From QHXQ01 sp045807745 (lineage in GTDB: Bacteria > Acidobacteriota > Blastocatellia > Pyrinomonadales > Pyrinomonadaceae): a stretch of DNA of 64,000 nt. Shown here one piece after another: positions 1 to 7,221 of this stretch. The DNA is taken from positions 81,100 to 145,099 of the forward strand of contig JBJMGT010000021.1 of assembly GCA_045807745.1 (NCBI GenBank). Direction: 5' to 3'. Position 1 is the first letter of the stretch; the number at the start of each line of letters is the position of its first letter. The notes under the pieces were generated by a model. That model did not search any database and was not told the DNA's origin. It saw only the letters and a list, made by a program, of their open reading frames with translations. The translations under genes were made by a program, and so were the position numbers.

Positions 1-33
1 CTCTGGTCACTTCATCGCGGGGCATATCACGAC

Positions 34-1065
34 TCACTCTGCGGCGACGAACAGGTTGCTGCTGAACTGCCCGCCCTCGTCCAGCCAAGTCTGTGTGCGC
101 GCAAAGCCCGTGCGCGCGGCCAGTTCGTCAAGCTCGGCCAGATCATATTTGTAAGAGTTCTCGGTGTGCAGCAACTCACCGGCGGCGAACTCGACGACGA
201 GATCAAGCGCGGGCAAACGGACGACTTGCGCGCGGCGACTTTCGAGATAGAGTTCAATGCGCCCGTGCGCTTCGTCGTAGCGCGCGACATGGCGGAAGGC
301 GCGCAGGTCGAAATCGGCCTCGAACTCGCGGTTGAGGCGCGCGAGCAGATTTAAGTTGAACGAGGCCGTGACGCCGAGCGCATCGTCGTAAGCCGCGCCG
401 AGTCGCGCCGGGTCTTTCTTCAAGTCCGCGCCAAGCAACAACGCGTCGCCCGCGCGCAGCACGCCGCGCAAACGCCGCAGGAACTCGACGGCCTCAGCGC
501 GGTCGAAGTTGCCGACGTTCGAGCCGAGAAAGAGCGCGAGCGTGTGCGTGCGTTCCGGTTCACGGGCCTGTGCGGCGGCGCTGGCGAGGTGTGCGAGCGC
601 CGTGTCGTAGTCGCTGGCGTAAGCTTCGACGCTTAAGGCCGGATAGGATTGCAGCAACACGCGCGCGCTCGTCTCCAAAGCGGCCGCAGAGATGTCAATC
701 GGGCGATAGCGCAGTTGCGTCTGCCGGTGTAGGAGCGCTTCGATGAGACGGCGCGTCTTCGTGGCGCTGCCGCTGCCGAGTTCGAGCAGTGTCAACTCGG
801 CGTGCCCGGCCGCCGCCACGATCTCTGCGGCATGGCGCGTGAGGATTTCATCTTCGGCGCGCGTCAGATAGTACTCCGGCAACAGACAGATGGCGTCGAA
901 GAGCAGCGAGCCGAGTTCATCGTAAAAGTATTTGGGGAATAATTTTTTGGGTTGCGCTTGCAGCCCGCGCGTTACGTCGGCGGCGAAAGCGGCGCGCGCA
1001 TCTATGGTGGCGAGTTGGTGCAGGCGCAGGCGCGCGGCGGTGGCTTCGGGGGCGGTGTCCAGCAT
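34..1065 (-). CDS. egtD: L-histidine N(alpha)-methyltransferase EgtD
   Basis: SAM-dependent enzyme that trimethylates histidine to hercynine, the first step of ergothioneine synthesis. The 343-residue length fits the family. The N-terminal KKLFPKYFYDELGS and CLLPEYYLTRAEDEIL segments are typical, and the SAM-binding core is visible as LLELGSGSATKTR near residue 95, followed by RYRPIDISAAAL and LALFLGSNVGNFDR. It is divergent from egtB, the next gene, and the two together supply the hercynine and sulfoxide-synthase steps. No EgtA, EgtC or EgtE is visible here, consistent with the shorter bacterial pathway that uses cysteine directly or lets another lyase finish. The start at 1065 is the only reasonable ATG before the conserved N terminus. 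Confidence 0.93.
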   Translation of the reverse strand: MLDTAPEATAARLRLHQLATIDARAAFAADVTRGLQAQPKKLFPKYFYDELGSLLFDAICLLPEYYLTRAEDEILTRHAAEIVAAAGHAELTLLELGSGSATKTRRLIEALLHRQTQLRYRPIDISAAALETSARVLLQSYPALSVEAYASDYDTALAHLASAAAQAREPERTHTLALFLGSNVGNFDRAEAVEFLRRLRGVLRAGDALLLGADLKKDPARLGAAYDDALGVTASFNLNLLARLNREFEADFDLRAFRHVARYDEAHGRIELYLESRRAQVVRLPALDLVVEFAAGELLHTENSYKYDLAELDELAARTGFARTQTWLDEGGQFSSNLFVAAE

Positions 1066-1150
1066 GTATCGTTTGTCTCTCAGGCAGCCAACTGCTCTGT
1101 CGTCGCAGACAGGGCGTGAGAACTTACAAACCGTCTCATCTGCCCGCGCC

Positions 1151-1178
1151 TTGCTCGCGTCCGCGTGCCTGCTATCAT
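1151..1178 (+). promoter_or_regulatory. Probable egtB promoter
   Basis: TTGCTC (1151-1156) and TATCAT (1173-1178) are separated by 16 bp and lie about 80 bp upstream of the egtB ATG, inside the divergent egtD/egtB gap. A GGGGAG ribosome-binding site follows at 1244-1249. This is assigned by resemblance to sigma-70 consensus only. Confidence 0.4.
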
Positions 1179-1258
1179 AGCCCAGAACTGTTCACGATCC
1201 ACGCCCGCCCGCGCCCGCGTTTCGCTGAAGCGGCCGCGCGTTAGGGGAGCTAAGCACG

Positions 1259-2575
1259 ATGGCCTATCCGCAGGCGGCCGAGATTGCCGCGCAACTCGCG
1301 GCGACGCGCGCCGACACGCTCCGCTTGTTCGACCTCGCACACGAGGCGGACTTGCACGCGAGTCCGGGCTTCGGCTTTCGCCCGGTCATCTGGCATCTGG
1401 CGCACATCGGCGTGTTTGAAGCCTACTGGCTGCTGCAAAAACTCGCGGGCGAGCCTGCGCCTGACGAGCGCTACGAGCGCATCTTCGATCCCATTTCGAC
1501 GCCGCGCGAAGCGTCTCAGCATCTGCCCACGCGGTGTGCAATGGAAGCTTACTTAACGCGCGTGCGCGCATCCGTCCTGCGCCAGCTTGAGCGGTCGGAC
1601 TTCAACCCGGACGAACTGCTCTTGCGCGATGCCTACATCTACAACCTCGTCCTCGAACACGAACAGCAGCATCAAGAGACGCTCGCCTACCTCTTGCACC
1701 TGCTCGACCCGGCGCAGAAACTGCGCCCGCAGTTAACAGACGCAAACGCGTTAACTATCGCAGCCCCGGCCCCGCCGCGCGACATGATCTCAGTCGCGGC
1801 AGGCACGTGCGTGCTCGGCGCGCCGTGGCCCACGTTTGTTTACGATAACGAACTGCCCGCGCACACCGTCCACGTGCCCGCGTTCAAAATTGATCGATTG
1901 TTGACGACGAACGGAGAGTTCGCTGAGTTCATCGCGTCGGGCGGATACGAACGCCGCGAATGGTGGAGCGCAGAGGGCTGGACGTGGCGCGAAAAGGAAG
2001 GTTGGACGTGTCCGCTCTACTGGACTCGTACAAACGCAACGGCTAACGGCCGTTGGCACGCGCGCACGATGTTCGACGAAGGCGTGCTCGCACTCGACCA
2101 TCCGGTCGTCGGCATCAGTTGGTACGAGGCGGAAGCTTACGCGCAGTTCGTCGGCAAGCGCCTGCCGACCGAGGCCGAATGGGAAAAGGCCGCTGCGTGG
2201 GACGCGCACGCCGAGCGCAAGCGCCTGTTCGCATGGGGCGACGACGCGCCGGACGCCACACATTGCAACTTCGATTTCCGCTATTGGGGCACGACGCCCG
2301 TCGGCAGCTTCCCCGCAGGCGCGAGCGCAACGGGCTGTCTCGACATGAACGGCAACGTCTGGGAATGGACGAGCGACCCGTTCGCCGGCTTCCCCGGTTT
2401 TCGTGCTTATCCTTACCCCGAATACTCCGAAGTCTGGTTTGATGGCGACCACCGCGTCTTAAAGGGCGGCTCTTGGGCGACGCGCGCGCCACTGTTGCGC
2501 ACCTCCTTCCGCAACTTCTTTCGTCGCCACTTCCGCATCGCCTTCGCGGGGATACGTTGTGCGGTTGACGCTTAA
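1259..2575 (+). CDS. egtB: Ergothioneine sulfoxide synthase EgtB
   Basis: Non-heme iron enzyme joining hercynine to a thiol donor (cysteine or gamma-glutamylcysteine) with O2. The N-terminal DinB-like domain carries the iron triad as H-x3-H-x-E in HEQQHQE near residue 135. The C-terminal formylglycine-generating-enzyme fold begins near residue 175 and ends with the typical NGNVWEWTSDPF, VLKGGSWAT and RTSFRNFFRRHF segments. The 438-residue length is normal for the family. The ATG is preceded by GGGGAG. It is divergent from egtD with about 190 bp between them. The type of thiol donor cannot be read from sequence alone with certainty. Confidence 0.93.
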   Translation: MAYPQAAEIAAQLAATRADTLRLFDLAHEADLHASPGFGFRPVIWHLAHIGVFEAYWLLQKLAGEPAPDERYERIFDPISTPREASQHLPTRCAMEAYLTRVRASVLRQLERSDFNPDELLLRDAYIYNLVLEHEQQHQETLAYLLHLLDPAQKLRPQLTDANALTIAAPAPPRDMISVAAGTCVLGAPWPTFVYDNELPAHTVHVPAFKIDRLLTTNGEFAEFIASGGYERREWWSAEGWTWREKEGWTCPLYWTRTNATANGRWHARTMFDEGVLALDHPVVGISWYEAEAYAQFVGKRLPTEAEWEKAAAWDAHAERKRLFAWGDDAPDATHCNFDFRYWGTTPVGSFPAGASATGCLDMNGNVWEWTSDPFAGFPGFRAYPYPEYSEVWFDGDHRVLKGGSWATRAPLLRTSFRNFFRRHFRIAFAGIRCAVDA

Positions 2576-2607
2576 TTAAATTTCAGTTGGTTGTTAGGTA
2601 AGTCCGA

Positions 2608-2700
2608 TTCACCACAGAGACGCAAAGAGCGCAAAGACAGCGCAGAGAGTTGAACGTTTCTCTGCGCCCCCTCTGCGTGCTCTGCGCCTCTGCGGTGAAC
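2608..2700. repeat. Long degenerate hairpin between convergent genes
   Basis: Imperfect inverted repeat. The left arm starts TTCACCACAGAGACGCAAAG (2608) and the right arm ends CGCCTCTGCGGTGAAC (2700), with a loop near 2650-2660. The arms consist of repeated CGCAGAG/CGCAAAG-like words. Most arm differences are A in the left arm opposite C in the right, which become U-G wobbles in RNA from the minus strand, so the structure is better paired when read from the ldcA side. It lies between the ends of egtB and the carboxypeptidase gene and may terminate either transcript. No T-tract is obvious. A separate perfect palindrome, CATTCAATTGAATG, lies at about 2715-2728. Confidence 0.7.
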
Positions 2701-2737
2701 TGCCCGATGCCTTACATTCAATTGAATGAAGGCTGAT

Positions 2738-3787
2738 CTAAATAACTCCTGCCTCTTTCAACTCCAATGTCTGCTCATCTGCATTCAATGTCGCCTGCAC
2801 GCCTAGCGGGAGTGTGAGTTGATCTGAGGTGTGGCCGAAAGTTAAGCCGGTGAAGACGGGCCCGCGGGTCGCGCCGAGGATGTTGTCCAAGACTTCACCG
2901 AGCGATAAGTCCCACGCGAATGATGGTTGATAGTCGCGCGGGCCGCAGTCGCTGCACTCGCCGAAGACGATGGCGGCGGCTTGGTCGAGTTTACCGGCGA
3001 GACGCAGTTGCGTGAGCATGCGGTCGATGCGGTAAGGCTCTTCGCCTGTGTCTTCGAGGCAGAGGACGCGCCCGCGCGTCTCGATCTCGTAGGGCGTGCC
3101 GAGCAGTGAAGTGATGAGCGAGAGGTTGCCGCCCACGAGTGGGCCCGTGGCCGTGCCGGGCCGGATCGTGCGCAAGGGGTGCGCGGGGCGCAGTTGATTA
3201 TGCTCCGGCGGATTGGTCAGTCTGCCGGCCGGTTTGGTGTCGAAGAGCGCTTGGCGAAAACTCTGCTGCGTGTAGTCGGTGAAGGACGAGAGCACAATGG
3301 GGCCGTGGAAGGTGACGAGCGCGGCGTGGCGTTGGATGGCGAGGTGCAGGGCCGTGATGTCGCTGTAGCCGAGAAAGATTTTCGGGTGGCTGCGGATGAG
3401 ATCGTAGTCGATGCGGTCGAGCAGTTGCATCGCGCCATAGCCGCCGCGGATGCAGAAGACGGCTTGTACGCCGGGATCGCGGAACATCGCGTGCAGATCG
3501 TCGAGCCGTTCGTTAACGGGGCGGCTGAGATGACCTGAGCCTTGCCCGACGTAACGGCCCAGCTTCGTGCGCAGCCCGAAATACTTGAGCGTCGGCGCGA
3601 CGAGCGCGAGCCGGTCGGGGTCGGGTACGGCCGTGCCCGGCGCGATGACGCCAACCGTGTCGCCCGCGCGCAATGCCTTCGGCTTGATCAGTTTTGGCAC
3701 GGTCGCTTGCGCCAATAACTGCGGCGCGAGCGGCGACAATAATGTGGTCGCGCCCGCCGCGCGCAAAAAGTTTCTTCGCTGCATCAC
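2738..3787 (-). CDS. ldcA: Tat-exported LD-carboxypeptidase (peptidase S66)
   Basis: Serine peptidase that cleaves the L,D-bond of the murein tetrapeptide during peptidoglycan recycling. The 349 residues begin with a twin-arginine signal (RRNFLRA followed by a hydrophobic stretch ending AQA), so this version is predicted to be exported folded; the classical LdcA is cytoplasmic. Family landmarks are GYSDITALH with the nucleophile Ser, CLEDTGEEPYRIDRML with the catalytic Glu, and GLTFGHTSDQ with the His. It is convergent with egtB. The mscL gene lies just upstream on the same strand, 29 bp away. Function is secure at family level; export is inferred from the N terminus. Confidence 0.9.
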   Translation of the reverse strand: MMQRRNFLRAAGATTLLSPLAPQLLAQATVPKLIKPKALRAGDTVGVIAPGTAVPDPDRLALVAPTLKYFGLRTKLGRYVGQGSGHLSRPVNERLDDLHAMFRDPGVQAVFCIRGGYGAMQLLDRIDYDLIRSHPKIFLGYSDITALHLAIQRHAALVTFHGPIVLSSFTDYTQQSFRQALFDTKPAGRLTNPPEHNQLRPAHPLRTIRPGTATGPLVGGNLSLITSLLGTPYEIETRGRVLCLEDTGEEPYRIDRMLTQLRLAGKLDQAAAIVFGECSDCGPRDYQPSFAWDLSLGEVLDNILGATRGPVFTGLTFGHTSDQLTLPLGVQATLNADEQTLELKEAGVI

Positions 3788-3816
3788 ACGTCCCTTTCTC
3801 GCTACATTCCTTCAAC

Positions 3817-4263
3817 TCATGCGGCTTGCAAGTCCATGCAGCACTCGGCGCAACGCATGGCTTTGAGCGGGATGGTCGAAAGACAATACGGGCAATCTTT
3901 CGTCGTCGGCCCTTCATCGGTCGCCTGTTTGCTCTTCATCCGATTGAACGCGCGGACGACGAGGAAGACGACGAAGGCGACGACGAGAAAGTTGAGCACA
4001 TCGTTTAAGAATTGCCCGTAGGCGATGACGGGGATGCCCTTCGTCTTCGCGTCGGCGAGCGAAGCGGGCACACCCTTCGTCGTGTCGAGCGTGTAGAAGA
4101 GGCTGGCGAAATCCACGCGTCCCAGCAGCAATCCGATGGGCGGCATGATGATGCCGTCCACGAGCGTCGTGATGATCTTGCCGAACGCCGCGCCGATGAT
4201 CACGGCGACGGCCAGATCGAGCACGTTCCCACGTTTGATGAACTCTTTGAACTCTTTGAACAT
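3817..4263 (-). CDS. mscL: Large-conductance mechanosensitive channel MscL with C-terminal zinc ribbon
   Basis: Pore protein that opens under membrane tension to release solutes during osmotic downshock. The N terminus (FKEFIKRGNVLDLAVAVIIG) and first pore helix are standard, and the second transmembrane helix is FLVVAFVVFLVVRAF near residues 92-106. After the second helix this 148-residue protein carries CPYC...CAEC, a four-cysteine zinc-ribbon-like tail in place of the usual charged helical bundle. The ATG is preceded by GGAGAGA. mscS is divergent on the other side of a 367-bp gap, so the two osmotic safety valves are neighbours. Confidence 0.95.
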   Translation of the reverse strand: MFKEFKEFIKRGNVLDLAVAVIIGAAFGKIITTLVDGIIMPPIGLLLGRVDFASLFYTLDTTKGVPASLADAKTKGIPVIAYGQFLNDVLNFLVVAFVVFLVVRAFNRMKSKQATDEGPTTKDCPYCLSTIPLKAMRCAECCMDLQAA

Positions 4264-4630
4264 TGGTCTCTCCGTCCTTCACGGCCCGCGCAAGATTGAT
4301 AAGGCGCGGCAGTTCTATGCTAAAGAGCGCATGCGCGTCAATGATTTTGTGGGGCCGCCGCTGGTCGCCACTTATGATATAAGAAGCCAAACAGGCAACA
4401 CCTAAGAGTGTGTAATGACTTTGGACGGCTCTTTCGCGGCTGGGCCGCCTGATGTGCGGAAAGCCTATGGCTTTCCATTGGTCCAACTTCTTATTTCAGG
4501 AGAGGCTGCGCCTCGACCGGGTGCGGATGCAGAGCCTCAAAGAGGTTAGAGAGGAGGCTGACCGGCAAGGCCTAGCCTTGCCGCACATCAGGGCGGCGAA
4601 GCCGCAAACCAGCGGCGGCGAAAGGGGGCT
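4264..4630. repeat. mscL/mscS divergent gap with nested inverted-repeat element (4444-4597)
   Basis: The gap holds no gene. From 4444 to 4597 lies a 154-bp element bounded by GCCGCCTGATGTGCGG and its complement (one extra base) at 4581-4597. Inside are three small perfect hairpins of similar design: 4458-4476 (GGAAAGCC stem, TAT loop), 4564-4582 (GGCAAGGC stem, CTA loop) and 4502-4514 (GAGGC stem). This looks like a miniature non-coding mobile or REP-like element inserted in the regulatory region. A weak AAAGGGGG precedes the mscS start. Confidence 0.6.
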
Positions 4631-5710
4631 ATGGACGTGGCAACAGAGGAGCAACACGGGGATAAGGCTAAGGTCGAAAGTCTTAAGCAGCAGGCGGACA
4701 TCAAGCGCGCGCTCAAGCAGACGGCTGGGCACAAGGAGGAGTCGAAGCCCAAGGTCGCGCCGCGCCAGAAAGTCTTTCTCAGCACTTACGCCGTGCTGCT
4801 CGCCGGTCTCGGCGTCATCTACTACTTATTCGGCCTCGCTTACTTCAACCTGCACCCACAGGTGCGTACCTATCTGCAACGCTACACGCGCGGCGCGATC
4901 CTGATCGTGCTCGTCCTGCTCGCCGAACAACTCGTCAACGCTTATCTCATCAGCCGGCTCGACGACGTGGTCTCGCGCTACAACTTGGGGCGCGTCCTTA
5001 GGCTCTTAACCGCGCTCGTCATCGTGCTCATCTGCATCTCGGTCGTCTTCATCAACTGGTACACGGCCGTCGTCTCGTTAGGTTTAATCTCACTCATTCT
5101 CGGCTTCGCGTTGCAGACGCCGATCACGAGCTTTATCGGCTGGGTCTACATCCTCGTGCGCGCGCCGTACCGCGTCGGCGACCGCATCAAGATTGGTGAT
5201 GCGACCGGCGACGTGATCGACGTGAGTTATCTCGACACGACGCTCTGGGAGTTTGGCGGGCCGTATCTCTCGACCGATCACCCGTCGGGGCGCATCATCA
5301 AGTTCCCCAACTCGGACGTGCTCTCGTCGGCCGTCTACAACTATTCGTGGCCGCTCTTCCCATACATCTGGAACGAGATCAAGTTCCACATCGCTTACGA
5401 GAGCGATCTGGATTTCGTCGCGCGGACGATGCAGGAGGTGGCGGAAGAGGAGATCGGCGAGGCCATGATGGAGCGCGTGAAGACGTTCCGCGACCTGCTA
5501 GCGCAGACGCCGGTGGACGAGTTGGAGGTGCGCGAGCGCCCGGCGGTCTTCTTCCGCGTCAGCGACAACACGTGGCTCGAAGCCATCCTACGCTTCGTCG
5601 TGCCGCCGCGCGGGGCGGGGCGCATCAAAAATAACATGATCAAAAAACTACTTGCGCGCTTGAACGCCGCACCCGACCGCGTGCTCTTCCCGAAGAGCAA
5701 CGCGCGCTGA
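4631..5710 (+). CDS. MscS-family mechanosensitive channel
   Basis: 359 residues. A charged N-terminal extension of about 45 residues is followed by hydrophobic helices near residues 48-70, 85-105, 120-140 and 145-165. The MscS signature region follows, with LILGFALQTPITSF (pore-lining helix) and then YRVGDRIKIGDATGDVIDV, the beta-domain entry seen across the family. The protein is expected in the inner membrane, opening under tension. The C-terminal domain shows FRVSDNTWLEAILRFVVPP. It is divergent from mscL. Which MscS subfamily it belongs to cannot be told by eye. Confidence 0.88.
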   Translation: MDVATEEQHGDKAKVESLKQQADIKRALKQTAGHKEESKPKVAPRQKVFLSTYAVLLAGLGVIYYLFGLAYFNLHPQVRTYLQRYTRGAILIVLVLLAEQLVNAYLISRLDDVVSRYNLGRVLRLLTALVIVLICISVVFINWYTAVVSLGLISLILGFALQTPITSFIGWVYILVRAPYRVGDRIKIGDATGDVIDVSYLDTTLWEFGGPYLSTDHPSGRIIKFPNSDVLSSAVYNYSWPLFPYIWNEIKFHIAYESDLDFVARTMQEVAEEEIGEAMMERVKTFRDLLAQTPVDELEVRERPAVFFRVSDNTWLEAILRFVVPPRGAGRIKNNMIKKLLARLNAAPDRVLFPKSNAR

Positions 5711-5836
5711 AGCCCAGACGACCGGCGCGCGTTACGTCCGCGTTAAGCGCGCGGGCGCTGTTTGGCGGCCCGCACGCCTATCCGTTAAACTCACGAGCAC
5801 GATCTTAAACCCATAAACTTGACGGCAAGCGTGCTG

Positions 5837-6070
5837 ATGAGCGAACTCAAAGAAGCCCGTTGGTCTGTGTTGAGCGAACGCGGCTGCGAGGCTTCACGCC
5901 TCGACTACGGCGCGGCGGCGCAACTCGTCGCTCGTCTGCGGAGCGAGCGCATCTTCGGTCTCTGCATCATCACCGACGAGGCTGCGCTGCGCCTCAATCA
6001 CAAACCCGCCGCGCCACCCAAGCCGGCCACTGCCGCTCGCAAACGCGCCCCGCGTCGTAAGAAGCAGTAG
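5837..6070 (+). CDS. Small basic-tailed protein of unknown function
   Basis: 77 residues from the ATG at 5837; an in-frame TTG at 5819 is possible. The N-terminal half is mixed alpha/beta-like (ERGCEASRLDYGAAAQLVARL, then RIFGLCIITDEAALRL). The C-terminal 25 residues are Ala/Pro/Lys/Arg-rich and end RKRAPRRKKQ, a tail typical of nucleic-acid contact. No family is recognised. It lies 126 bp after the MscS gene and before the merR promoter, and codon use matches its neighbours. Confidence 0.5.
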   Translation: MSELKEARWSVLSERGCEASRLDYGAAAQLVARLRSERIFGLCIITDEAALRLNHKPAAPPKPATAARKRAPRRKKQ

Positions 6071-6122
6071 GCAGTTAAAATAAAATTTCCTTCCCGGCCG
6101 GCCGCCTATTAAAAAATAACTC

Positions 6123-6154
6123 TTGACCTTGGAACACGTTCCACCCTCTATACT
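6123..6154 (+). promoter_or_regulatory. MerR-type promoter with operator in an overlong spacer
   Basis: TTGACC (-35, 6123-6128) and TATACT (-10, 6149-6154) are separated by 20 bp. The spacer contains the dyad TGGAAC-AC-GTTCCA (6130-6143). Lengthened spacers filled by a dyad are the hallmark of promoters twisted into shape by MerR-family activators. The -10 ends 6 bp before the GTG of the merR gene, so the transcript probably starts at or next to the start codon. The site should serve the whole merR plus Met/His-protein operon. Confidence 0.8.
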
Positions 6155-6160
6155 CCTTTT

Positions 6161-6646
6161 GTGAGCAACAATGACACGCACACAGGCACGCTGCTGGCGG
6201 GCGAGTTGGCCCGACTCGCGGGCGTGAGCACGGACACTCTGCGCCACTACGAGCGGAAAGGCGTGCTGCCCGCGCCCCACCGCGCGCCGAACGGTTATCG
6301 CCGCTACCCGCATGAGGCGCTCGCCCGTGTGCGCCTCGTGCGCCGCGCATTGGGCGTGGGATTTACGCTCGCGGAACTCGCGACGATCTTGCGCGCACGC
6401 GATCGCGGCCGCGCCCCGTGTCGCGAAGTGCGTGCGCTGGCGGCGCGCAAACTCGCACAAGTCGAAGCGCGGCTGGAAGAACTGCTCGCGTTGCGCGCAG
6501 AGTTGCGCCAGACGCTCAACGATTGGGACGCGCGGCTCACACACGTCGCCGACGGCGAGCGCGCTGGGCTGCTCGAAGCACTTACCGCGCGTAACGGTGC
6601 GGTGGCCGCGCCGCGTAAACGACTCTTCAGCACGAAAGGTAAGTAA
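6161..6646 (+). CDS. MerR-family transcriptional regulator
   Basis: 161 residues from GTG. The N-terminal winged helix (ELARLAGVSTDTLRHYERKG...PNGYRRYP) is canonical. A long dimerisation helix follows near residues 85-125 (CREVRALAARKLAQVEARLEEL). The single Cys in the APCREV segment matches the position of the first metal-ligand Cys of the ZntR/CueR/MerR group, but the CxxxxxxxC loop of classical zinc or copper sensors is not present, so the inducer is open. It overlaps its own promoter region and is followed 11 bp later by a Met/His-rich exported protein, probably its target. Confidence 0.88.
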   Translation: MSNNDTHTGTLLAGELARLAGVSTDTLRHYERKGVLPAPHRAPNGYRRYPHEALARVRLVRRALGVGFTLAELATILRARDRGRAPCREVRALAARKLAQVEARLEELLALRAELRQTLNDWDARLTHVADGERAGLLEALTARNGAVAAPRKRLFSTKGK

Positions 6647-6657
6647 GGAGACAAGAG

Positions 6658-7221
6658 ATGAACAATAAACTTTATCCGTTGATCGCTTTTATCGCCATCG
6701 TCGCGCTCGTCGTTACGGCGCAGACGGGTGGACAACAGAAGCAGACACAGCCGCAGCCGCACGATATGAACGGCTGTCCCATGCACGACGAGCACACAGG
6801 TCAGAAAGATCACGCTGTGATGAACGCGCGCGGCGACGAACGGATGGGCTTCGCGCAGGCCCAGACCACGCATCACTTCCGTTTGACGAAGGACGGCGGG
6901 CAGATTGAGGTCGCGGCGAACGATGTGCAGGACACTGCGAGCCGCGATCAAATCCGCGCACATCTCAAACACATCGCCGCCGCATTCGCCGCTGGCGACT
7001 TTGCTATTCCGATGTTCGTCCATGACCAGACGCCGCCCGGTGTGCCCGCCATGCAACGGCTCAAAGCGGCAATCAGTTATACCTACGAAGACACGCCGCG
7101 CGGCGGCCGCGTGCGCATTACTTCAAGCAATGCAGACGCGACGACGGCCGTCCACGAGTTTCTGACTTTCCAGATCAAGGAGCACGAGACGGGCGACGCG
7201 TTGGAGGTCGTCAATCAGTAG
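6658..7221 (+). CDS. Exported Met/His-rich protein, MerR operon partner
   Basis: 187 residues. A signal-like hydrophobic N terminus (LYPLIAFIAIVALVVTAQT) is followed by a His/Met/Cys-rich patch (PHDMNGCPMHDEHTG, then DHAVMNARGDERM) that could bind copper or another soft metal. The C-terminal half begins THHFRLTKDGGQIEV and contains DQIRAHLKHIAAAFAAGDF and FLTFQIKEHETGD. No named domain is recognised. Cotranscription with merR (11-bp gap, one promoter) supports a metal-stress role, which is inference. Its end overlaps the end of the convergent M1 peptidase gene by 11 bp. Confidence 0.7.
   Translation: MNNKLYPLIAFIAIVALVVTAQTGGQQKQTQPQPHDMNGCPMHDEHTGQKDHAVMNARGDERMGFAQAQTTHHFRLTKDGGQIEVAANDVQDTASRDQIRAHLKHIAAAFAAGDFAIPMFVHDQTPPGVPAMQRLKAAISYTYEDTPRGGRVRITSSNADATTAVHEFLTFQIKEHETGDALEVVNQ

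Noticed and set aside
2715..2728. CATTCAATTGAATG palindrome as a FadR-type site
   Set aside because: It does not fit TGAATGANTANTCATTCA and lies between gene ends, not in a promoter.
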